DNA of 64,000 bases. It comes from Chryseobacterium gambrini. GTDB taxonomy: Bacteria > Bacteroidota > Bacteroidia > Flavobacteriales > Weeksellaceae. The translations under genes and the position numbers were made by a program. Below, one piece after another: positions 9,421 through 19,122 of the stretch. Every line of letters begins with the position of its first letter. The first letter of the stretch is position 1. The DNA lies in assembly GCF_900156825.1 (NCBI RefSeq), contig NZ_FTOV01000018.1, positions 1 through 64,000 of the forward strand, read 5' to 3'. A model generated the notes under the pieces. The model was not told the origin of the DNA. It saw only the letters and a program-made list of their open reading frames with translations, and made no database searches.

Positions 9421-10542
9421 TTATTTTTCTTTGGTTAACTTAATGATTTTTTGCACAACAGGTTTTGCCTGATAATTTCTGTCGAATGGCAGCGGATAAT
9501 CGGTTCTTCCTTTTACCGGAAAATCGTTTTTCCAGGATTGATTGTCGGTAACGCCCCAAAGTGTTACTCTCCGGATTTTATCCTGATGTTTGATGAATAG
9601 CCTGAAAAAATCCAGATAGCGGTTTTCCCATTCTTTCGTTACATTTTCAGGTAATCCTTTGGTGTAAGGGTTCATTTTGGCTTCATATTCCACTTTGTCG
9701 GCAACGTTGGCAGAAGTTCCCCATGGAGAAGGCAGCGCACTGATTTCCATTTCGGTAATATTGACTTTTACTCCTGCTGCTGCATAATCAGTGATTGCTT
9801 TTTCATATTCTTCCAGTTTTGGAGTGTCAAGTCCTACGTGCGTCTGCATTCCTACGCCGTCGATGCGGATTCCTCTGGATTTTAAATTTTCAACAATTTT
9901 GGTAACGGTTTTTACTTTTTCCGGAAACCATTCGTTGTAATCGTTGTAGTACAATTCGGCATTTGGATCTGCTTCCTGCGCATACTGAAAAGCCAACGGA
10001 ATGAATTCTTCGCCCAGAATTTCGTAAAATTTGCTTTTGCGGTACGTTCCGTCTTCCATAATCGCTTCGTTCACAACATCCCAACCTTTTACACGACCTT
10101 TATATCTTCCGACCAAAGTTGAAATATGGCTTTTCATTCTCTGTTTCAGAATTTCGGGCGAAACGTTTTTTCCGTTATTGTCTACGAAAAACCATTTTGG
10201 TAACTGGGAATGCCAAATCAACGTGTGACCGATGATGAACATTTTATTTTTATCACCAAATTCTACAAATTTATCTGCATCGTCAAAGAAAAACTGCCCT
10301 TCCTGCGGTTGTATAAACATGGATTTCATACAGTTTTCTGCAACGATAGAACTGAATTGTTTTTTGATAATTTCATCCGACTTTACATCGGTACCGTTAA
10401 TTTGAGGAAGGCTCATTGCTGTTCCGATGTAGAATTTATTTTTGAAAGCATCTTTCAGGGAATCTTTTGATGATGCCGAACTTGCGGTTTTGCAGGAAAC
10501 GGTGAGGGTTAAAATTCCCAGTAATGCGGCTATTTTTTTCAT
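9421..10542 (-). CDS. GH10 endo-1,4-beta-xylanase lipoprotein
   Basis: Retaining endoxylanase of 373 residues. The N-terminus is a lipoprotein signal with lipobox LTVSC (Cys17), so it is membrane anchored. The acid/base Glu is in DVVNEAI and the nucleophile Glu in VNITEMEI, both in the canonical GH10 (beta/alpha)8 context (VGRYKGRVKGWDVVNEA). No carbohydrate-binding module follows. GH10 enzymes tolerate side chains and release short decorated xylo-oligosaccharides, suited to the GH67 and GH43 enzymes encoded next to it. Confidence 0.95.
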   Translation of the reverse strand: MKKIAALLGILTLTVSCKTASSASSKDSLKDAFKNKFYIGTAMSLPQINGTDVKSDEIIKKQFSSIVAENCMKSMFIQPQEGQFFFDDADKFVEFGDKNKMFIIGHTLIWHSQLPKWFFVDNNGKNVSPEILKQRMKSHISTLVGRYKGRVKGWDVVNEAIMEDGTYRKSKFYEILGEEFIPLAFQYAQEADPNAELYYNDYNEWFPEKVKTVTKIVENLKSRGIRIDGVGMQTHVGLDTPKLEEYEKAITDYAAAGVKVNITEMEISALPSPWGTSANVADKVEYEAKMNPYTKGLPENVTKEWENRYLDFFRLFIKHQDKIRRVTLWGVTDNQSWKNDFPVKGRTDYPLPFDRNYQAKPVVQKIIKLTKEK

Positions 10543-10572
10543 TTTTAATTTTTATTATTTATTCTGAAACTT

Positions 10573-10643
10573 TAACAGGTCGCCTCTACGAGGCTCAATG
10601 GCTTGAATATATTGGCTATTAACAGTTCGCTCCTACGGAGCTT
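10573..10643. repeat. Family B repeat
   Basis: ACAGGTCGCCTCTACGAGGC and, about 45 bp on, CGCTCCTACGGAGC: two short hairpins (GCCTC-TAC-GAGGC and GCTCC-TAC-GGAGC). It sits upstream of the family C copy at 10700. Confidence 0.75.
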
Positions 10644-10699
10644 TGCTTTTCCTATTATATATTAAATCCTAAATCTAAAACATAACCGATATTATCTTT

Positions 10700-10789
10700 G
10701 AATCTCGCAGCCCGGCTTGAACGGAGCTCTTTTTGTGAAGCAAAGCGGAACAAAAAAGCGGGAGTGGAAGACGGATTAAGCTGCCCAAA
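10700..10789 (-). repeat. Family C repeat after the symporter gene
   Basis: About 90-bp element. On the plus strand it starts with CGCAGCCCGGCTTGAACGGA and ends with GACGGATTAAGCTGCCCAA, with internal arms AGCTCTTTTTG and CAAAAAAGCGG that can pair. On the gene strand it begins about 15 nt after the symporter stop codon. Confidence 0.8.
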
Positions 10790-10803
10790 TGATGAAACCC
10801 ATA

Positions 10804-12258
10804 TTAATCTTCTTTTCTCCTTCTCTCTTTCAGATCCTGCTCGATTTGGGTTTCCATTTTTTTGTTGATTTCGTAGAACATTAGTAATCCACACGCTGCA
10901 AAAAACGGAATGGCCGGAAAAATACTGACCAGCATCTGAGCTCCATTCGCTACGGATTCCGGCTGGATCACCTTTTCCGTACCTTCCGAAGAAATGTAGC
11001 CGTAATGTCCGATAATAGAGGAAACCAGTGAACTTCCGATGCTTAAACCAACTTTTAGTCCGACCATCATTGCCGAGAAAATAATCGCGGTCGCGCGTCT
11101 GTTGTTTTTCCACTCGGAATAGTCGGCAACATCGGCAATCATTGCCCAAAGCAAAGGTGTGCTGATTCCGTAGAAAAAGCCGTGTAAAATTTGCGAAAGG
11201 AACATTAATCCCACCGATTTTGGCGGGTAAAAAATGAATGCCACAATGAATAAAGTTGAAATGAACAGAGAAGCAATGAACGCGTCCCTTTTTCCATATT
11301 TATCGGCAAATCTTTTTGAAAAGGTAATTCCGATGATCATCATGATAATTCCGCCTGCATTAAAGAGCCCGAAACCTGCTGAACGAGGATCTTCTCCGAA
11401 GAAATTCATCCCGATGGAGCTGAAGAATGCCGTAATTGGTGATATGAAATTTTTCAAGGAAGTTTCATCCACATAATTGTTGAAATAATAGACATAGGAA
11501 CCTCCTTTCATTGCCAGAGTAATGAAAATCAGTGCCGTAACCACCAACATAATGATCCATGGTTTGTTTTTCTTTAAATCTTTTAAATCTGCTCCCAAAG
11601 TGGACTCCTGTTCCGGTTTTGGAATAACTCTTTCTTTGGTTATGAAAAATGTAATGAGCAACATTATGGTTCCTATAATCGCCAACCACGTCATTACGAT
11701 TTCGATTCCGACTGCTTTATCGCCGTTTCCTGCTGATAAAATAATCGGCAACATAAAAACCTGCACGAAAAACTGTGCAAACATGACGGCTACGAAACGA
11801 TAAGACGAAATACTGTTTCGCTCGCCCATATCGCCTGTAATCACGCCACTTAAAGCAGCATAAGGCAAATTATTAGCAGCATATAACAGCAGTAGAATCG
11901 TATATGTTGCCGCTGCATACATCATTTTTCCCTTATAAGAAAAATCTGGGGTGCTGAATGCAAAAAGGGCTGCAGCACCCAATGGAACCGCTGAAAATAA
12001 TATCCACGGACGGAATTTCCCCCATTTGGTTCGTGTTCTGTCTGCCAAAGCACCCACCATCGGATTGAATCCAAAACCTGCAATCAGTCCGACAATCAAA
12101 GTGATAATGGAGGCATCTTCCGGTTTTAATCCGTAGATATCGGTGTAAAAGTAAGCTAAATACGTAACCAAAGTCTGGAAAACCAGATTGGCTGCTAAAT
12201 CTCCCAAACTGTAGCCGATTTTTTCAACGACAGATATTTTTTGAGATGAATTGTTCAT
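10804..12258 (-). CDS. GPH-family glycoside:cation symporter (probable xylo-oligosaccharide importer)
   Basis: MFS-type permease of the glycoside-pentoside-hexuronide (GPH) family, 484 residues, many hydrophobic segments. GPH hallmarks are visible: the N-terminal KIGYSLGDLAANLVFQ segment and the loop NPMVGALADRTRTKWGKFRPW after TM2. The C-terminal cytoplasmic tail is highly charged. Location between a SASA esterase and a GH10 xylanase, with a cytoplasmic GH43 two genes on, argues for uptake of xylo-oligosaccharides or xylosides. The substrate is inferred from context only. Confidence 0.88.
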   Translation of the reverse strand: MNNSSQKISVVEKIGYSLGDLAANLVFQTLVTYLAYFYTDIYGLKPEDASIITLIVGLIAGFGFNPMVGALADRTRTKWGKFRPWILFSAVPLGAAALFAFSTPDFSYKGKMMYAAATYTILLLLYAANNLPYAALSGVITGDMGERNSISSYRFVAVMFAQFFVQVFMLPIILSAGNGDKAVGIEIVMTWLAIIGTIMLLITFFITKERVIPKPEQESTLGADLKDLKKNKPWIIMLVVTALIFITLAMKGGSYVYYFNNYVDETSLKNFISPITAFFSSIGMNFFGEDPRSAGFGLFNAGGIIMMIIGITFSKRFADKYGKRDAFIASLFISTLFIVAFIFYPPKSVGLMFLSQILHGFFYGISTPLLWAMIADVADYSEWKNNRRATAIIFSAMMVGLKVGLSIGSSLVSSIIGHYGYISSEGTEKVIQPESVANGAQMLVSIFPAIPFFAACGLLMFYEINKKMETQIEQDLKERRRKED

Positions 12259-12381
12259 GTTATAATTGATAAATGATTATTGATAAATGATCGTTTCTAA
12301 ACGCAAAATCCGCAAAGATTTTTTTGAATGTTAATACTTTTTAAGGTTCGCTCAGCAAAGATTAAAAATCAAATTAAATGT

Positions 12382-14295
12382 TTATTCTGTGGTGAAAGGA
12401 GATGCAGGAAGTCCGGTTTTGTTTTTTAGGTTTCCATCGGGATTATCTGCCCAATCGTAACGGACTGCAACTGGATCCGTCACGGAATCATTCCAGACTA
12501 CAATTGTTTTGCCTTGGATTTTTGCTTTTGCCCAAGACCAGTTTCCGCCGGCGTTTTTGATAGCAAACCCTTTTAGTTCAGCAGCGGGAGCAAAATCATC
12601 GGTTCCGTTTTTAAAAGAAAGAACAATTTTATTTCCGTCGATTTTCATTGACTGATAAACCGGTCCGTCTGCAACGATGTTTTTTTCGTAAGCCAATTTC
12701 ATTGCCTGCAAAGCAAGCCTGTCTCCTACTGTTTTTTTATTCAGCGGATGAATGTCATTCCATTCTCCTATATCGATGATCACGGCAAGTCCTGCATTTG
12801 AAACCTGTAATGAAACTTTACGCTGCTGGTCTCTTAGCTCCGCCCAGTTGCTTTCGACCGGTTGCGCTTTCGCCTCCATAAAATTAGCCAATTGAACGGT
12901 GATGAAAGGCATTTCTTTATTATTGAATTTATTTCTCCAGTCTGAAATCATCTTGGTTAATAAATCGCCGTATTCTTTCGGTTTTCCGGTGTTGCTTTCT
13001 CCTTGATACCAGATTGCTCCTGTGATATTATAATTGATTAAAGGATTGATCATGGCATTGTACAATCCTGTAGGTTTCCAGCGGATAAACGTTGTTCCGG
13101 GTGCCATTTTTGCCATTTTTGTTCCGATTTTATATTTCCATTCGGATTTTAAATCGATTTTCTGTCCGTCGATTTCAAGATAATAGGGTTTGTCTGCAAT
13201 GAATTGTCCTTTTCCGCTTCCATTGGAAATTCTTACCGCAATTACATTTTTACCTTCCTTAAGAATTCCTACCGGAACATCGTACCAACGCGGAGGATAT
13301 TCGTAGGTTACGTTTCCTACTTTTGTTCCGTTAATGTACGTTACATCGGCGTCTTTTATTCTTCCAAGATTCAAAAATGCAGCTTTTCCTGCCTGATTTT
13401 TTGTTAAAATAATTTCTTTTCTGAACCAGACTGAACCTTCAAAAGAGCCTTCCGTATCTTCCCAAGAACCTGGAATTTTCATGGTTTTCCAGTCAGAATC
13501 ATTCAGATCAAATTTTTCCCAATGTTGGTTTAAACCTATGTCGCTCTGATCCAATTCTGTATACCAGGCTTTGCTTAATGCCTGTTCCGAAGATTCTGTT
13601 GATTTTATTAAATCATCATTCTGCCATTTTTTAGCCTCATCCAAATATTCAGGATATTTTTTCAGTGAATTTTCATCCATCCAAGACTGAATTGGAGAGC
13701 CTCCCAAACTCGCGTGAATAATTCCTACCGGAACTTTATTTTTTTCACTTACATCTTTAGCAAAAAAATACGCAACTCCAGAAAAATTCAGAATGGTTTG
13801 AGGATTTGTCGCTTCCCATTTCCCTCCGCCCAATTCCGTCTGAGGTGATTTGAAGTTATATTTCTGAGGAACCGTAAAAAAACGGATGTTCTGATTGTTT
13901 GCATTTTTGATTTCGTTCGAATACAACGGTGTCAGTCTGCGCATGGGCAGTTCCATATTCGACTGTCCGGAAGCGAGCCATACATCGCCAATCAGAATAT
14001 CTTTTAAGGTAATTTCATTGATGGTCATGGTGTACGGACCGCCTGCTTTTTGTTCAGGAAGAACGATTTTCCAGTTGCCGTTTTGATCTGCAGTGGTTTT
14101 GTAGCTTTTATTGAGGAACTTCACTTCTACTTTTTCATTGGCATCGGCTTTCCCCCAAATATTCAGTTTTTGATTTCTCTGCAACACCATTCCGTCTGAA
14201 ACTAAGTTGGGAAGCGTAACCTTTGCCTGAAAAAGCATATTGCAGAATATGCAAAGCATTAAGGTAATCGTTCTGGTAATATTTTTATGGTTCAT
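12382..14295 (-). CDS. SASA-type acetylesterase (CE20-like acetylxylan esterase)
   Basis: Secreted SGNH-fold esterase of 637 residues with a signal peptide. The catalytic Ser is in LASGQSNMELP; a second family block is IWYQGESNTG; the Asp/His pair is likely in VIIDIGEWNDIHPLNK. A jelly-roll domain resembling glycosidase sugar-binding modules (about residues 265-375, WFRKEIIL through GKNVIAVRISNGSG) is inserted in the SGNH domain, as I recall for CE20 enzymes. The family is annotated as sialate O-acetylesterase, but in a xylan cluster deacetylation of xylan or xylo-oligosaccharides is far more likely. Confidence 0.88.
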   Translation of the reverse strand: MNHKNITRTITLMLCIFCNMLFQAKVTLPNLVSDGMVLQRNQKLNIWGKADANEKVEVKFLNKSYKTTADQNGNWKIVLPEQKAGGPYTMTINEITLKDILIGDVWLASGQSNMELPMRRLTPLYSNEIKNANNQNIRFFTVPQKYNFKSPQTELGGGKWEATNPQTILNFSGVAYFFAKDVSEKNKVPVGIIHASLGGSPIQSWMDENSLKKYPEYLDEAKKWQNDDLIKSTESSEQALSKAWYTELDQSDIGLNQHWEKFDLNDSDWKTMKIPGSWEDTEGSFEGSVWFRKEIILTKNQAGKAAFLNLGRIKDADVTYINGTKVGNVTYEYPPRWYDVPVGILKEGKNVIAVRISNGSGKGQFIADKPYYLEIDGQKIDLKSEWKYKIGTKMAKMAPGTTFIRWKPTGLYNAMINPLINYNITGAIWYQGESNTGKPKEYGDLLTKMISDWRNKFNNKEMPFITVQLANFMEAKAQPVESNWAELRDQQRKVSLQVSNAGLAVIIDIGEWNDIHPLNKKTVGDRLALQAMKLAYEKNIVADGPVYQSMKIDGNKIVLSFKNGTDDFAPAAELKGFAIKNAGGNWSWAKAKIQGKTIVVWNDSVTDPVAVRYDWADNPDGNLKNKTGLPASPFTTE

Positions 14296-14341
14296 AATTT
14301 TTTATACTTTAAACGCTAATTGCAAATTTGTTCTTTCTTAG

Positions 14342-14412
14342 ATTGAACTCCTACGGAGTTCTGTTTTCTTCGGTCAATTGTATTTCTACACAGATATTGC
14401 TCCTATGGAGCA
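14342..14412. repeat. Family B repeat
   Basis: Hairpins GAACTCCTACGGAGTTC at the left end and TGCTCCTATGGAGCA at the right end, joined by TTTCTACACAGAT. It lies between the esterase and GH127 genes. Confidence 0.7.
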
Positions 14413-14433
14413 GATTTAATTCTGCAGTTGTTT

Positions 14434-16830
14434 TTAGTTTTTATCTGGCGTTTGATTCAGTAATCTTACTTCGATGATTTTCGGCGTTAATGATTTTTCA
14501 CCAGAAATAAATTTTACGGTGAGTGTTTCTTTATTCTTTTCCGATTCGGGAATAGGGATTAACAATGTTTGCGGTGAGCTTCCCATTTTTCCTTCAAAAT
14601 CTTGGGAAAACACTTTAATTCCATTGATTTCGGCATTCAGGGTACGATTGCTATTGGCATCGAAATAGAGAAGATAAAGGTATTCTGCATTTCTGTCCTT
14701 GTTTTTCATCTGATAGCTAAACCAGCCTTTGGAGTCGCGGAAATGATGGTCTTCCATATAGCCTTCGTAGGCATCTTTGCTATCAAAAAAATGGTCCGAT
14801 TCCGGCTGTTGTTCTCCTAACTGGATTTTGTCTGCTGTGATAATATCCAGTTTTCGGATCGCCTCTTCTTCCTTCGCTTTTTTCTGCTGAATCATTTCGA
14901 TTTTATCCTGAGTTGCCTGAGGAAAATAAATGATGTAGCGTTCTTCCTGAATCTGGTAAAACGGAACAAGCTCCAATCCGTTGCTTAATTTATTCTGAGG
15001 ATAAAGTCCGCTAATTTTAAATTTTAAATCTTTTTCATTAACAGGTTGAAGATGATTCAAAACCGTTGTTGAAGATCCTAAAATTGTCGGAATGTCGTTC
15101 AAAGGAATCTGCGGTCCGTGTGCAATATGTCCGCCGCGGCTGTCATCGGCAAAAAGCCCTGTCTGATTTTCTTTACCGTATTTTGCTGCCAGAACAATGG
15201 GTCCGTATCTGAATGCATAATAATCAGAATTGTCCGGAAGCTGTTCTGCAGAAAGATGCATTGGCATTTTCATCTCAATCACATCGCCTTTTTTCCATTT
15301 TCTGCTGATGTTGATATAACCTTCGGAATCTAAAGAAGTACTGATCTTTTTAGAATTCACTGAAACTGTTATCTGTGAAACATCCGTCCATTCGGGAACT
15401 CTAATTTTTAGGTTAACTTCGGGTTTTGGAGCAAGATCAAAGATCAATTTTGTGGAAGGTTTCTGCGGGAAATTATTTTCCTGTCTTATGACCAATTTTT
15501 TTTCTGACCATTTTAAAACAGACGGAATAAAAAGATTCACGTATAAATCCTTCTCAGAATGCGCATAAATCATTTCGCCGTATTTGGCGTGATTTTCCAT
15601 TCCTGAACCAACGCAGCACCAGAAGCTGGTTTCCGGCTGGGAATATACTCTGTAATGACCGGGACGCATGGGTGTAAAATAAACAAACCCGCCTTTTTCC
15701 TGATTTTGGGTGGAAAGTATATGATTGTATAAAGCTCTTTCGTAATAATCCAGATAAGAGGATTTTGGATTAGTGGCGAAAAGTTCTCTGGTCAGTTTCA
15801 GCATGTTGTAGGTATTGCAGGTTTCGGGTCCTTCAATACTTTTAATCATCCCGCTGAAATCTCCGGTAGGATTGAAATGTTCGCTTACACTGTTTCCGCC
15901 GATAATGGCTGAACGTTTTTGGGTTACATTATTCCAGAAAAAAACTGCGGCGCTGTTCCACTCTTTGTTATGTTCCAGATCTGCAATTTTCTTAAAGCCA
16001 ATTACTTTCGGGATTTGCGTATTGGCGTGAATTCCCGTCAGTTTATCTTCGTGAATCAACAATGGATTTAAAATTGCCAAATGCGAGAACCGATGTGCTA
16101 ATTTTAGATATTTTTCATTTTTGGTAATGTCATAAACGTCGGCAAAAACTTCGTTCAGTCCGCCGTGTTCGCTTTTCAGCATCTCCTGAATCTGCTCATC
16201 GGTAAGTCCGGAAACTTCATCTGCCATCCAGTCGGTAAGCTTAATGAGCATTTTTTTCGCCTTTTCGCTGTCTGCATACCAATACGCATCACGCAAACCG
16301 GAATATATTTTGTGAATATTATATAAAGGAACCCAACGGTCGTTCAGTCCGAAAGCGGATGCACGAATATTGCCGTCAGAGATTTCTTTCCATATCTTTT
16401 TGCCATCCGGAACGCCGGAAATATAACCGTTTCCTGAAAGATTCTGGCAACGTTCCAACTCGTCGATCATATAATCCAGTCGTTGTTTTACTTTTGCATC
16501 GCCTGTAGAAGCGTACATCAAAGCCAAAGCAGAAATGTAATGGCCGCCGATATGACCATCCAATCCTGTATTTTCCCAGTTCGGATAATTCGGTTTTTTA
16601 GGATTAAGTCCTGCCTCTTTTAAATAGGGAGCCAACAAACGATCGGCATCCATCGACATTATGTAATTTTTATCCGTCTGCATTGCCCTGCTGAAAATAC
16701 TTTCAGACAAAGCGACTTTGTTCAGCGGAAAATAGCTGACTGTTTTGCTCACATGCCCAAAAGCAAATGTGCTTAAACCTAAAAATACTATCAGCGATTT
16801 TTTATTCATTAATAAATGTCTATTCAACAT
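14434..16830 (-). CDS. GH127 beta-L-arabinofuranosidase-like enzyme (DUF1680)
   Basis: Glycosidase of family GH127, 798 residues, with signal peptide. The unusual zinc/thiol active site is conserved: EXC in ETCNTYNML and the Cys pair in FWCCVGSGMENH, matching the Glu-Cys-Cys-Cys site of Bifidobacterium HypBA1 where one Cys is the nucleophile. A C-terminal beta domain extends past the usual DUF1680 core. The first possible start is at 16830; an internal Met at 16809 gives a tidier signal peptide (MNKKSLIVFLGLSTFAFG) and may be the true start. Its substrate here may be an arabinose side chain; beta-linked arabinofuranose is the known activity of the family. Confidence 0.9.
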   Translation of the reverse strand: MLNRHLLMNKKSLIVFLGLSTFAFGHVSKTVSYFPLNKVALSESIFSRAMQTDKNYIMSMDADRLLAPYLKEAGLNPKKPNYPNWENTGLDGHIGGHYISALALMYASTGDAKVKQRLDYMIDELERCQNLSGNGYISGVPDGKKIWKEISDGNIRASAFGLNDRWVPLYNIHKIYSGLRDAYWYADSEKAKKMLIKLTDWMADEVSGLTDEQIQEMLKSEHGGLNEVFADVYDITKNEKYLKLAHRFSHLAILNPLLIHEDKLTGIHANTQIPKVIGFKKIADLEHNKEWNSAAVFFWNNVTQKRSAIIGGNSVSEHFNPTGDFSGMIKSIEGPETCNTYNMLKLTRELFATNPKSSYLDYYERALYNHILSTQNQEKGGFVYFTPMRPGHYRVYSQPETSFWCCVGSGMENHAKYGEMIYAHSEKDLYVNLFIPSVLKWSEKKLVIRQENNFPQKPSTKLIFDLAPKPEVNLKIRVPEWTDVSQITVSVNSKKISTSLDSEGYINISRKWKKGDVIEMKMPMHLSAEQLPDNSDYYAFRYGPIVLAAKYGKENQTGLFADDSRGGHIAHGPQIPLNDIPTILGSSTTVLNHLQPVNEKDLKFKISGLYPQNKLSNGLELVPFYQIQEERYIIYFPQATQDKIEMIQQKKAKEEEAIRKLDIITADKIQLGEQQPESDHFFDSKDAYEGYMEDHHFRDSKGWFSYQMKNKDRNAEYLYLLYFDANSNRTLNAEINGIKVFSQDFEGKMGSSPQTLLIPIPESEKNKETLTVKFISGEKSLTPKIIEVRLLNQTPDKN

Positions 16831-17350
16831 TTCTAAAAATAAAAGAAAGAATCAATATGACAAAGAATTTTGCAGAATGAGCCGCTGAAATCAAAAAAAA
16901 GTCTATTTTAAAGTCTTAGAAAAAAATTAAAAACAACAGGAGCTTATCATAAAAATTAAGATTATGAAAAATAGCGATAATCAGAACCATACAGCGAAAT
17001 TACGTGTATAAAAAATGAATACGGAATATACAGTATGAACGCTGATATTTTATATTAATAGCTTATCGTATTTTTAAGACTAAGCCCTGATCGGAGTTTT
17101 AAGGTAAATTTAAAATGAAAGGAAAATTAATTTTAACATATTTTTAACATTAAGTTCATCTGTTTTTAATGTTTTAGATGAATAAAATGTAAGTTTCGAA
17201 GGTGTAAACTGCTCCCAAAATGATAAGGAAGATGATGAAATCCTGAGAAATTCAAAATAAAAAGTAAAATAAAGTGTATAAAATACATTTATATTGATTA
17301 AGCCGTAAAATCAAAGGCTAAAAGCATTAACTTTGTATAAAATATAATCG
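16831..17350. other. Divergent regulatory region between GH127 and araR
   Basis: 520 bp of AT-rich non-coding DNA between two divergently transcribed genes. It contains the araR operator at 17272-17290 and the araR -7 element at 17328-17335. I found no strict CAAANNTA (reverse -7) for GH127. Confidence 0.6.
17272..17335 (+). promoter_or_regulatory. araR promoter with AraR-type operator
   Basis: Operator AAGTGTATAAAATACATTT (17272-17290) has 8-bp arms around a 3-bp centre with one arm mismatch (G/A). A Bacteroidota -7 element TAACTTTG lies at 17328-17335, 15 bp before the araR start, giving a very short leader. The same 19-bp motif occurs at araB and the GH3 gene, so autoregulation is likely (inference). 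Confidence 0.65.
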
Positions 17351-18037
17351 ATGACACAAGACTATTCTCATTTTCCACGACATTTGGTAGCTGTAGACTG
17401 TATTATTTTCGGGTTCGACGGCGAAAATCTTAAAATTCTTCTGGTACAAAGGAATTTTGAGCCTAAAATGGGAGAATGGTCCTTGATGGGCGGATTTATA
17501 GGAAACGAAGAAACCTCCGATGAAGCAGCGCACCGTGTCCTGAATACCCTCACAGGATTGGAAAACATCTATCTGGAACAACTGAATTCTTATACGCGGA
17601 TTGACCGTGAACCTACGGCAAGAATTATGTCAATTTCCTATTATGCACTGATTAATATTGAAAAGAATATCCAGATCAATGAAAAATACAGCGCAAAATG
17701 GTTTGATCTTCAGGATTTTCCAAGTCTTATCTTTGATCATAACGAAATGGTAGAAGATGCCGTTCTGAGATTGCGCAGAAGAGCTTCTACAAGACCTATC
17801 GGCTTCGAGCTTCTGCCGGAAAAATTTACGATGAAAGATTTGCAAAATTTATACGAGGCGATTTTTAATGAACAGTTTGACAAGCGGAATTTCATCAGCA
17901 AAATTAATGCGCTGGATATTCTTGTGAAAACGGAGGGTAAAGATATGACTTCTTCTAAAAAAGGATCTTTTCTGTATCGTTTTGATGAAGCAAAATATGA
18001 GAAAAAGCTTGCGGAAGGATTTATGTTTAAGATTTAA
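17351..18037 (+). CDS. araR: AraR, Nudix-derived winged-helix regulator of arabinose genes
   Basis: 228-residue protein with an N-terminal Nudix fold (about 1-145) and a C-terminal winged helix (about 150-215, LLPEKFTMKDLQNLYEAIF). The Nudix box (residues 48-70, GGFIGNEETSDEAAHRVLNT) has lost the REUXEE catalytic core, as expected for a sensor rather than a hydrolase. Nudix-type AraR is the known L-arabinose-responsive repressor of Bacteroidota. It is the only plus-strand gene in the catabolic region and lies between the xylan and arabinose operons. The protein shares architecture with XylR at 60.2 kb. Confidence 0.88.
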   Translation: MTQDYSHFPRHLVAVDCIIFGFDGENLKILLVQRNFEPKMGEWSLMGGFIGNEETSDEAAHRVLNTLTGLENIYLEQLNSYTRIDREPTARIMSISYYALINIEKNIQINEKYSAKWFDLQDFPSLIFDHNEMVEDAVLRLRRRASTRPIGFELLPEKFTMKDLQNLYEAIFNEQFDKRNFISKINALDILVKTEGKDMTSSKKGSFLYRFDEAKYEKKLAEGFMFKI

Positions 18038-18042
18038 ACGGT

Positions 18043-18396
18043 TTATTTCTTTCCTATTGAATCCAGATGGGTATGTTTGAAATCGTCTTCAAATTTTAAT
18101 CCGTATCCGAAAATCCTGTCCATCGCAGAGTGTGCGAATAAAATAATTCCGGCAAATTCTACGATAGAAATTTTAAGCCAAAATCCGAGAATCAAAACAA
18201 GGATTGCGAGCATTTTATGATGAAAAAAATTGTAGATCCGGGCTCCGACTTTTGGATTGATTAAGTAGCCGATCATCGAAACATCCGGAAGCAAAAGGCA
18301 AAGCAGAAAAAGCCACCACTGAAATTCTAACTGTGTAAACAGGAAAACGGCTAAACCAAATTGTCCCAATTCTTAGAGCTGCAAGAGATTTTTCAT
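18043..18396 (-). pseudogene. DUF4260 membrane protein with in-frame stop at codon 8
   Basis: Small DUF4260-family membrane protein. The family N-terminus is expected as MKNLL-x-L-E-E-L; here the ATG at 18396 gives MKNLLQL, then TAA (18373-18375), then ELGQFGLAVFLF and the rest of the family sequence to the stop at 18043. A single GAA-to-TAA change explains this. The downstream 108 residues are otherwise intact, with LPDVSMIGYL and a conserved FFHHK His pair, so the mutation is recent or the protein is made from the TTG at 18369. Function of DUF4260 is unknown. It is convergent with araR (5 bp apart). Confidence 0.75.
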
Positions 18397-18454
18397 TGTC
18401 TGAGATTTATCTTACAAATGTCTGACAACAGAAAATAGGTTCTCTTGACAAAAA

Positions 18455-19036
18455 TCAAGAATTTTCTGCCTGTCGTTTCCTGATTCTGCTGAAAGTTTCG
18501 GGCGTCATTCCCAAAACCGAAGCGACATATTGCAACGGAACCTGATGAAATAATTCTCTGTTCTGCTCAAAATACTGGTTATATCTTTCTTCTGCGGTCA
18601 TGGAAAGATGGGAAAAAATCCGGTCTTCCATCATTGCAAAGCATTTAATCATAAATCTTTTCTCAATTTCGGTCCATTTGGGGAATTCCCTGCAAAGTTG
18701 TAAATAATCTGTTTTGGAGATGGTAAGCAATTCGGCTTCGGTAAAAGCCTGTATTGTCCATCGGTTGTGTTGATTAAAGAAAAATCCCATCACATCGGTA
18801 ATGAAAAAATCTTTCGTAGAAAGCCATTGCGTAATCTCTTTTCCATCTTCGGACAAAGCAAAAACACGCAAAACTCCGGATTTCACCAAACTTAATCTGT
18901 GACAAATTTCGCCCGAATTTGTAAATATTTCATTTTTTTCTAATTGTTCTTTTTTAAAATAAGATTGAATAACAGAGAGTTCCTGAGAATTCAGCGGTCC
19001 AAAATGGGTTTGTATCAATTCATTAAAATCTTTCAT
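18455..19036 (-). CDS. Crp/Fnr-family transcriptional regulator
   Basis: 193-residue regulator with an N-terminal cyclic-nucleotide-binding-like beta-barrel (about 20-130) and a C-terminal helix-turn-helix (VPLQYVASVLGMTPETFSRIRKRQ, near 165-188). No Cys cluster for an iron-sulfur centre is visible, so it is not a classical Fnr oxygen sensor. Proteins of this size are abundant in Flavobacteriia and usually regulate a neighbouring small gene; the adjacent gene on the same strand is the broken DUF4260. A link to sugar control is possible but unsupported. Confidence 0.85.
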   Translation of the reverse strand: MKDFNELIQTHFGPLNSQELSVIQSYFKKEQLEKNEIFTNSGEICHRLSLVKSGVLRVFALSEDGKEITQWLSTKDFFITDVMGFFFNQHNRWTIQAFTEAELLTISKTDYLQLCREFPKWTEIEKRFMIKCFAMMEDRIFSHLSMTAEERYNQYFEQNRELFHQVPLQYVASVLGMTPETFSRIRKRQAENS

Positions 19037-19074
19037 TTAATTCTTTCTAAATGCTGAATTAAAGTTAAAGAAAA

Positions 19075-19098
19075 ACAGGACTCCAAAACGGAATCCTG
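19075..19098 (-). terminator. Rho-independent terminator of the arabinose operon
   Basis: On the gene strand ACAGGATTCC pairs with GGAGTCCTGT (one internal mismatch) around a GTTTT loop and is followed by TTTTTCTTT. It lies about 25-50 nt after the stop codon of the sodium symporter gene. Confidence 0.75.
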
Positions 19099-19122
19099 TC
19101 TTTATTTTATTGTATTCAAATT

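Noticed and set aside
10655..11149. Minus-strand open frame of 164 codons overlapping the symporter gene
   Set aside because: Its C-terminal half translates the family C repeat (PSSTPAFLF-type peptide also produced by other C copies); the rest is a shadow of the GPH symporter.
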